Below, piece after piece: positions 57,361 to 64,000 of a stretch of DNA of 64,000 nucleotides; the stretch's first letter is position 1; every line of letters starts with the position of its first letter. The notes under the pieces were generated by a model that had not been told where the DNA came from, made no database searches, and was given only the letters and a program-made list of their open reading frames with translations. Position numbers and translations under genes: made by a program. Origin of the DNA: Limonium bicolor (lineage: Eukaryota > Streptophyta > Magnoliopsida > Caryophyllales > Plumbaginaceae); assembly GCA_023374045.1 (NCBI GenBank), contig CM041779.1, forward strand, positions 294,758,167-294,822,166, in the 5' to 3' direction.

Positions 57361-60035
57361 TGACAACTAGGGTGATTGTGATGAAGAAAGTTCAGGGTAG
57401 ACATGCACGGATGGATGAGTTCCTACAACAGGACTTTAACAAAACACTTGTAGTTGACACAGGGTATATGTTTTACACAGATCAAACCTTTGCTGATAAA
57501 AAAAGCTACTAAGGATTGGGTAGACAGTGTTGGTCATACTAATCACATCTACACCATAATTCAAAGTTCCAAAACAAGTGTAGATTTCAATTTCATGTGT
57601 GAGAGGTATGGGAAACCACGTACACAAGACCAACCAGGTACCATCATTTGACGCAGGGCATCCGGTTCAAAAAGATGTGGTTGCCCTTTCAGAATCAAGG
57701 GATACTACACACATAGTGGGAGTATGCTAGTTATGAACAATGAGTGGCATAATCACGACCTTATGGAGTGGACAGAGGGGAATTTGTAGGTAAGCGGCTT
57801 ACCGAGGAGGAATTGATGTTCATTGATCAGAGAACCCGAGTTGGAGTACCACCTTCCATGATTTATTCAGAGCTTACGACACTCAACCCTGGCACATCCG
57901 CAACTAGGAAAGATATCTACAACAGGATACAACAAACAAAGCTCGACAAGAAAATGGTTGTTCGATGGTGCAAACTCTGTTGGCCGATCTAGTCAGAAAC
58001 AAGTATTACTACGAGGCTTGGTTCCATATTCTTTGCACACCTGACATCACAAGAGCTTCTGCATGCATTCCCATATGTCATAGGCATAGACGCAACATAC
58101 AAGACAAACATCACCAAGATGCCACTAGTTCAGTTCATCGGCGTAACGAATGTTGAGAAAACTTCAGCATCACCTTTGAATTTCTTGTTACCGAATCAAT
58201 TGACACGTATGTATGGGCCCTGCGGAACTTAAGGCTGCTTCTAGGTTCGAGTCATACCGCGTTATTCATTACTGATAGATGCTTGGCCCTGATTAATGCC
58301 TTGAAAGAGCTATTTTCATATTCAAACCATCTTCTCTATCGGTGGCATATTAGCAGAAACATCCAAGGGAAGGTGGAGAAGTATATGGGGAGTAGAGGTA
58401 GGGCGGGTGGTAGTTGCAGTGAGAATGTGGAAATCAGTTGTGTACTCAAACACAAAAGATGAGTACAACGACCAACTACAAGTATTCAAGAATACATACA
58501 GAAGTTATCCACGACTTATCACATACGTGGCAACAGTTTGGAGAGGTAGAAGGAAAGGTTTGTAGAGGCATGGGTGAAGAATGTGTTGCACTTTGGGGAC
58601 ACAACGACAAATAGGTAAGATTAATGATGTGATAAATTGTAACTTATGTATCATATCTAATAGAACTAACATGTTTACTTCCACATGTGACTGGGTTGAG
58701 AGCGCTCACTATGCTCTTAATGCTAGACTGAAGAGCATCAGACATAGTTTGGATGTCATCTTGCCAAAAATTAATGACCATGTCAACACTCAAGTGAGAA
58801 AGTTAAAGAAGGACTTCGAAGGTGCAAGGACGAAAAGTGGAAAGGAGCACAAGAGTGTTCCTATTGCTGATCTAATTGGGAAGGTTAGTGTCCCATGCTT
58901 GGATGAAATAGTGAATGAGCTTGGTGGGGGGATTACAATGGAATGAATACCTTACTCTATGGGTGTCATAAGGTGACGTCCCATGGACAACCATGTACAT
59001 GTAGGTTGAACACCATGTTGGATAATGGTATCCTATGTTCCATGAGAGATGTACACCGAATCTGGTACACTCCAAGCTGGAAGAATAATGACTCGGCAGC
59101 ACATATGCTAGACCACAAAAAAATCGAAGCAAATGAGGTGGCAAGTCATTGTTGCTGAGGTAACACAGTCAGAGGATCCAACGCTGATGGCAAAATGTTA
59201 TGGCCACATCCACACTTTCATCCATCCGAATCTATCATGCGACTTGGGAGAACCACTAGAGAAGTAAGGGATTGGCAGACCGCCAAGGCCATCTAGACCA
59301 AACCGGAGGGAATCTTCGGCTTGGGAGCGTGACTGACCACGGGTGAGCCAATCCCAAGAAGCACCATCCGCTAAAAGATCCTTCAACAAAGGATCATCAG
59401 CTCCTGGACGCTTCATGTCTATGGATACATTCCAGTACTTTGGAGACTTCTAGGCAAACCTTTATCAATATATCACCAAATATATTGATGTTCTCGGGGA
59501 TGGTAATTATGGGTATAGGGTAGTGGCGGATTACATTTACATGGATTAGGATCGCTGGACGCAAGTGCGCAAGTCATTGCTCACTGAAATGAGACACAAT
59601 GAGTCTGTAAAATATTCGTATAAGAACATGATCAACCTCACATGATACAACGAGACACACGATACAACAAGATGCCGAGGGAGATACGCTTCAGTGGAGA
59701 TGGCTCAGCACCTCTAGACAAGTGGATGAGCACAGAAATGGGGACCGTGATCGCTACTATCGCTACACTTATATAGTGGTATTCTACTCTGCTATACATG
59801 GGAATGGCGCGAAAGTAGTACATACCTCCCTATCGAAGATCATAATTACATTGGTCGTCCAAGGGGAGAGATCCACATAGGAGTATGCAAACATGGACAT
59901 TTTGTTAGGTTATGTATGGTTCAAGATTCACCACTACCCCCTGTCTACCCGCAATGGTTTTACTACAGAAATCCAAACACGGTTGGAACTTGGATTTACC
60001 CACTACAATCTAGGTTAGATGGGTGGATCATATAA
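57361..60035 (+). pseudogene. Decayed MULE transposase with C-terminal OTU-like domain
   Basis: The MULE plan is readable across frameshifts: a zinc-binding N-terminal block (CERYGKP, CGCPFRIKGY, MNNEWHNHDL), a helix-turn-helix-like GVPPSMIYSEL and TRKDIYNRIQQ, the catalytic core IGIDATYKTNITKMPL with the first Asp, ITDRCLALINALKELF with the second, LLYRWHISRNIQGK, WVESAHYALN, and a SWIM-like block (CHKVTSHGQPCTC, MRDVHRIWY). After a basic linker (PPRPSRPNRRE) comes an OTU-like cysteine protease domain: YIDVLGDGNYGYRVVADYI, HGHFV, LPPVYPQWFYY, ending at TAA 60033-60035. The catalytic Cys of the usual DGNC is Tyr here. The upstream part is lost at the Tekay LTR junction (57320). Confidence 0.82.
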
Positions 60036-60982
60036 CTGTTAGTGTTGGTGTCCAAGGAAGTTCTATGGATTCATCCATGCGAAGAGAAGAGAAGATCCTT
60101 GTCGGGTTAAGGCTATGACCAATCTCCTCCTTATCCTCTTGTATTTCTTCTTTTGTTTGGGTGGATGGTGAAGTAAAAATCCTTGTTATCTTTGGTTAGG
60201 AATGATTGTCTTTTAAAACACTTATGATTATTAATAGAATTTACAAGTTTCATAACTAAGATTCTGATCTTCGTGCAAAAGAAATAAGGTCGCTACTTGT
60301 TCTTCTTACTTCAAAATTCTATTTGAGGTTCACAAGACAAAAGTAGAATGGGTTGAGGAATCTTAGTGGTCTTTAACTATGTTGTTCTGAAAAGTGGGCA
60401 ACATGACTTAAGATTGGAATTAATCTGTTTTTCTCCATTATCTTGTTCGTTTTCGCGGCATTAAATATGCACGATTCGATTATGGATAACAAGTTCCTGT
60501 TGTCATACCCTGAAACTGGAAATACCATTAATAGTTTGAAGATGCCGGGTGTACTGCCGGATGGAGGATGTCCGGCACATTCAAAGTCCTGAATGTGTCG
60601 TGAGTCCAAGGTCCAGCATGACATCCGGCGCATTCATTTTACGAGATTAATTTCGAGACTTGCCAATTTGACTTGTGATCATACTTGTTCTTATATTGAT
60701 TGTTATTCTGAATCAAGGATAATCCATTTAGTTAGGATTATTAATTAGTCATTTTAGTTTAGATTTATTTATTCAATCTCCCCCCTTGTTTAGAATAGGT
60801 AATTACCGAGGATTAGGACTAATTTTCTATTAAGTCCCTTGGGTTCGATACTCTTGGTCGTAATTTACTTACACTATATTCCGACCGGGAATTTTTGCTA
60901 CCCGTAGTAGAGTTGTAGGATCATTTTATTATTTTATTTGTTTTGTATATTCTTTTTCCAACCAATTTCTTTGTTAGCAAAA
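60036..60982 (+). other. MULE downstream flank and degraded 5' LTR-like region
   Basis: No gene. The first part probably continues the MULE 3' flank. From about 60500 the sequence carries a CCGG-rich module (60536-60640) and then CTTGGGTTCGATACTCTTGG, a phrase common near the end of LTRs of Asp-primed plant gypsy elements. The LTR start is not identified, and GTAGGATCA near 60924 is a possible end. Confidence 0.4.
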
Positions 60983-61000
60983 TGGCGTCGTTGCCGGGGA
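60983..61000 (+). promoter_or_regulatory. Primer-binding site, tRNA-Asp type
   Basis: TGGCGTCGTTGCCGGGGA differs at one base (T for C, a tolerated wobble) from the complement of the tRNA-Asp 3' end used by many plant gypsy elements such as Athila. Confidence 0.75.
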
Positions 61001-62478
61001 CTTGGAATTAGTCCAAGTCCTGAAATTGGTGATTGCCCATATTCTTTATTCATTTATTTTTTTCATTCTTTCTAAACTCATTTCTATAAGTCGGGTGTGA
61101 TGCTGGGTGTTGTCATCCGGCAAACTCGGAGGAATTCCGCCACCAAGAATACAACTTCCGGCATGCAACCCGGCACGTTCTAAAATTTATTTTTATTTTC
61201 ATAAAATTTTATGATTTATATATATTGTTCTTTTATTTTCATACTATTTTTTTGTGTTCTTTATTTGTTTTTTAAAAAAAAAGGGAATTGACACAGTGAC
61301 TGTGTCGGGCGTATCGCCGGGTAAAAAACATCCGGCAGATCAAAGTTCCGGATCACTAACACCCGACAATGAACCCAACACATTCGTGAATTTTTTTAAA
61401 TATATGTATATATATTTATATTTTTAAGCAAGCTTTATGTTTATTCCCTTGAAACACTATTTACTATTTGTATGATATACTGTTTTAATCATAAAATTAC
61501 ATAAATGAAAATTCTCACCCTTTTGCAATTATTTGGGCTCAAATGAGTCAATGAGAAATAAGGACGGCGAGAAGGAGACGTCTTCATGGCTTGCGCGCTC
61601 TAAAGGAAAGAAGAAATTCTTTCAAAACCATGAGGACAAGGGTGCTCTCACCCATGCTCCTTTAGATTGAGATTAACGAAGATTTAGGTCTCGCCAAAGA
61701 CCTAAAAGGTGGGCTGGACCTTTCACCATTTCTTCCAAGATGGCTGATCATTCCGCCACATAGCCAATGGCCAAGTGTATGGCCCTCACGCATCCAGTCT
61801 TCTTCACCCCAGGGGTGTCCTTTCTTTCACGATTCTTTTAATTTTTTTAAATTCTTCACCCTGGGTAATATTTTTACTTTCTTTTCGAAATAGTGAAATT
61901 TCTTTTGGGCGAAAAATCTTAAATAGGGTTTGTTGAAAAAAATGAGAAAAAAAGATATAGAAAAAAAAGAAATAAAGAGTCTTTGAAAAAAAGAAAGAAA
62001 AAAGAAGCATTATATTCTATGAGGTTGCAAAAATTGCCTCAGAATAAAGAAACAATCGAGAGTTTTTCCTTTTGTTTTATTCCTAAATTCCTCATTCTAA
62101 ATAAAAAAAATCATGGTTAGGTTCAGAAACCCTTAGAAAATAGGGCTGAATCATGAAAATCATTTATGAGGGTCTTGGCCATATTCAGAAACCCTTGGAA
62201 AATAGGGCTGAATATGGAAACAGGAAAAATGAGAGACTACAAATCCCTTGTATAAATAGCCCAAGGGTTTTTGATCGGTTTTGAAATTTTTACTTTATAC
62301 CCATTAGTATGTTTTTGATGTTTTAAGGAATTTTAAGTGATACTTGTGAATCAGAGTCAGGTAGTTGGAATTTATTTATCTAATTGCCATTATTAAGGTT
62401 ATCTATTCTGTGCACAAGTATTTATTCTTTTCTGATTAAGTTTTGCTCGAGGACTAGCAAAAGGTAAGTGTAGGGCCT
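61001..62478 (+). mobile_element. Non-coding retroelement interior and polypurine tract
   Basis: A 1.5 kb stretch between an Asp-type primer site and TCGAGGACTAGCAAAAGGTA plus AGTGTAGGGCCT, a familiar polypurine-tract context, followed by TGATAAG at 62479. No gag or pol motif is seen, so it would be a non-autonomous element. It has two further CCGG-rich modules (about 61088-61180 and 61295-61382) and a duplicated CAGAAACCCTTGGAAAATAG phrase (62126 and 62186). LTR limits are not certain. Confidence 0.5.
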
Positions 62479-62781
62479 TGATAAGCCTCAGACTTATCAT
62501 ATTATAGTATTTAGAAATATAAGATTATTTATAAAACTAAGGTTAAAATAGCTAGTATTGATGTTATATTATATATAAAGTTTATTATTTATGTTCAGAC
62601 TTATGTTTTCTATGTTTTCATGCAAGGAATAAATTCTAATCAAATGATGCCGGGCATGATGCCGGAAGTACGATTCACGGCAGGAGTGAAGCAGCCAGAA
62701 GACATGCCGGATGCAATGTCGGGTACCATCCTAGCCAGCACAAGTAAAAAGTTGCCTCGGTTCACCAGAAGTTAGTAGTAC

Positions 62782-63066
62782 ATGAAGAGGTGTCTTTTGA
62801 TGAAGAGGTGTCTCATGATGAAGAGGTGTCTTTTGATGAAGAGGTGTCTTTTGATGAAAAGGTGTCTTTTGGTGAAGAGGTGTCTGTTGAAGAAGAGGTG
62901 TCTTTGGGGAAAAGATGTCTTTTGGCGAAAAGGTGTCTCTTGGCAAAAAGGTGTCTTTTGGCGAAAAGGTGTCTTTTGGTGAAAAGGTGTCTTTTGGCGA
63001 AGAGGTTTCTCATGGTGAAAAGGTGTCTCATGGTGAAAAGGTGTCTCATGGTGAAGAGGTGTCTTT
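62782..63066 (+). repeat. 21-base minisatellite, left arm
   Basis: About fourteen copies of GATGAAGAGGTGTCTTTTGAT-like units, with variants such as GGCGAAAAGGTGTCTTTTGG. The open frames here simply read the repeat. Confidence 0.9.
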
Positions 63067-63363
63067 TAGTTGGAACGATGTCTTTTGGATGGGAAGACAC
63101 TATGGAAAGACATCATTTGATGTTGTGTCTTCCATAACAATACAACTAGGGTAAAAGGTATCTTTTTGCTAAAGACATGTCTTGGAGGTGTGTCTTTATG
63201 GAAATGGAAAGACATCATTTAAGATATGTCTTTCCATAAAGACACACCTCCAAGACATGTCTTTAGCAAAAAGATACCTTTTACCCTAGTTGTATTTGTA
63301 TGGAAGGACACATCATCAAATGATGTCTTTCCATAGTGTCTTCCCATAAAGACATCTTTCCAA

Positions 63364-63645
63364 CTAAAAGACACCTCTTCACCATGAGACACCTTTTCAC
63401 CATGAGATAACTTTTCACCATGAGACACCTTTCGCCAAAAGACACCTTTTCACCAAAAGACACCTTTTCGTCAAAAGACACCTTTTTCCCAAGAGACACC
63501 TTTTCGCCAAAAGACACATTTTCACCAAAAGACACCTCTTCACCAACAGACACCTCTTCATCAAAAGACACCTCTTCATCAAAAGACACCTCTTCATCAT
63601 GAGACACCTCTTCATCAAATGGCACATCTTCATCAAAAGACATCT
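63364..63645 (-). repeat. 21-base minisatellite, right arm
   Basis: Reverse-complement counterpart of the left-arm array, with similar unit order (CATGAGACACC units near the centre, CATCAAAAGACACC units near the outside). Confidence 0.9.
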
Positions 63646-63937
63646 CTTCATGGACTGCTAACTTCTGGTGAACCGATGCAACTTTTTACTTGTGCTGGCT
63701 AGGATGGTACCCGACATGTCTTCTGGCTGCTCCACTCATGTCGTGAATCGTACTTCCGGCATCATGTCCGGCATCATTTGATTAGTATTCCTTGCATGAA
63801 AACATAGAAAACATAGGTCTGAACATAAATAATAAACTTTATATATAATATAACATCAATACTAGCTATTTTAACATTAGTTTCATAAATAATCTTATCA
63901 TTCTAACTACTATATATGATAAGTCTGAGGCTTATCA

Positions 63938-64000
63938 TCTACCCGCAATGGTTTTACTACAGAAATCCAAACACGGTTGGAACTTGGAGTTACCCACTAC
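63938..64000 (+). pseudogene. Second copy of part of the MULE OTU region (runs off the window)
   Basis: It matches 59944-60006 with one mismatch (GGAGTTACC for GGATTTACC) over 63 bases and encodes the same YPQWFYYRNPNTVGTW segment. It begins immediately after the palindrome end. Confidence 0.9.

Larger units (their letters stand above)
62479..63937. repeat. Long inverted repeat (1.46 kb palindrome)
   Basis: The left arm 62479 to about 63205 and right arm about 63225 to 63937 are reverse complements, roughly 90-95% alike by eye, with a very short centre near 63215. Ends are TGATAAGCCTCAGACTTATCA-like and are themselves palindromic. The arms contain one CCGG-rich module, then a 21-base minisatellite. 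The left arm has an extra CCGGATGCAATG-type duplication at about 62706. The arm start looks like the LTR start expected after the polypurine tract at 62478, so this may be two LTR pieces joined head to head. Confidence 0.88.

Noticed and set aside
57768..57992. Independent small gene
   Set aside because: It is an internal piece of the MULE transposase, continuous in homology with both neighbours in other frames.
62782..63137. Open frames reading MKRCLLMKRCLL-like or EEVSFDEEVS-like peptides on both arms
   Set aside because: They are translations of the 21-base minisatellite in all frames; no start context or domain.
62479..63937. Helitron or hAT-like element
   Set aside because: No Helitron CTRR end with a 3' hairpin, no 8 bp duplication, and the full-length inverted structure fits neither family.

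Overview
The window looks like repeat-rich intergenic DNA of a flowering plant, probably a eudicot. I see no intact ordinary host gene, no rRNA or tRNA gene and no CRISPR array. Nearly all of it is nested or abutting transposable elements: Ty3/gypsy LTR retrotransposons of the Tat and Tekay types, giant-LTR non-coding derivatives, a decayed Mutator-like (MULE) transposase with an OTU domain, and a long inverted repeat. The plant assignment rests on these families, on the tRNA primer sites (iMet-type and Asp-type) and on GT-AG introns.

Layout. 1-7935: right part of a non-autonomous gypsy element with only a Tat/Ogre-like gag (TR-GAG-like), inserted into the left LTR of the next element. 7936-20855: a LARD-like element on the minus strand with LTRs of about 4.6 kb and a 4.7 kb non-coding interior. 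20856-21424: unassigned. 21425-32083: a near-complete Tat element (471 bp LTRs, gag-pro-RT-RNaseH-second RNaseH-integrase), followed by an array of small hairpins and a five-exon antisense gene. 32084-38718: the 3' end of a decayed Tekay pol, its polypurine tract and a 4.0 kb LTR. 38719-43214: a rearranged plus-strand LARD interior and a partial LTR. 43215-57319: a full-length 14.1 kb Tekay chromovirus on the minus strand. 57320-60035: MULE transposase pseudogene ending in an OTU-like domain. 60036-62478: non-coding retroelement remnant with an Asp-type primer site. 62479-63937: a 1.46 kb palindrome. 63938-64000: a second copy of part of the MULE OTU region.

The most interesting object is the minus-strand Tekay element. 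Between its gag zinc knuckles and its protease lies a complete AlkB-type 2-oxoglutarate/Fe(II) dioxygenase domain with all the expected metal and cofactor residues, in an exon-like block with its own stop codon and a nearby AATAAA. The gag part appears split by short GT-AG introns. I infer that alternative splicing could make either Gag-AlkB or Gag-Pol. AlkB enzymes demethylate nucleic acids, so the element may edit methyl marks on its own RNA or cDNA.

Two other themes recur. LTRs or leaders of several unrelated elements carry family-specific arrays of GC-rich GGTCCG/CGGACC inverted motifs. Several tandem arrays keep a hairpin while its stem sequence changes, which suggests selection on structure. 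The LARDs share LTR blocks, primer site, leader hairpin and polypurine tracts with the Tekay elements, so they probably use Tekay proteins in trans.

Caution: almost every reading-frame break in the young elements is a single-base indel, often in a short homopolymer, and paired LTRs differ mostly by such indels. Assembly error is therefore a real alternative to decay.
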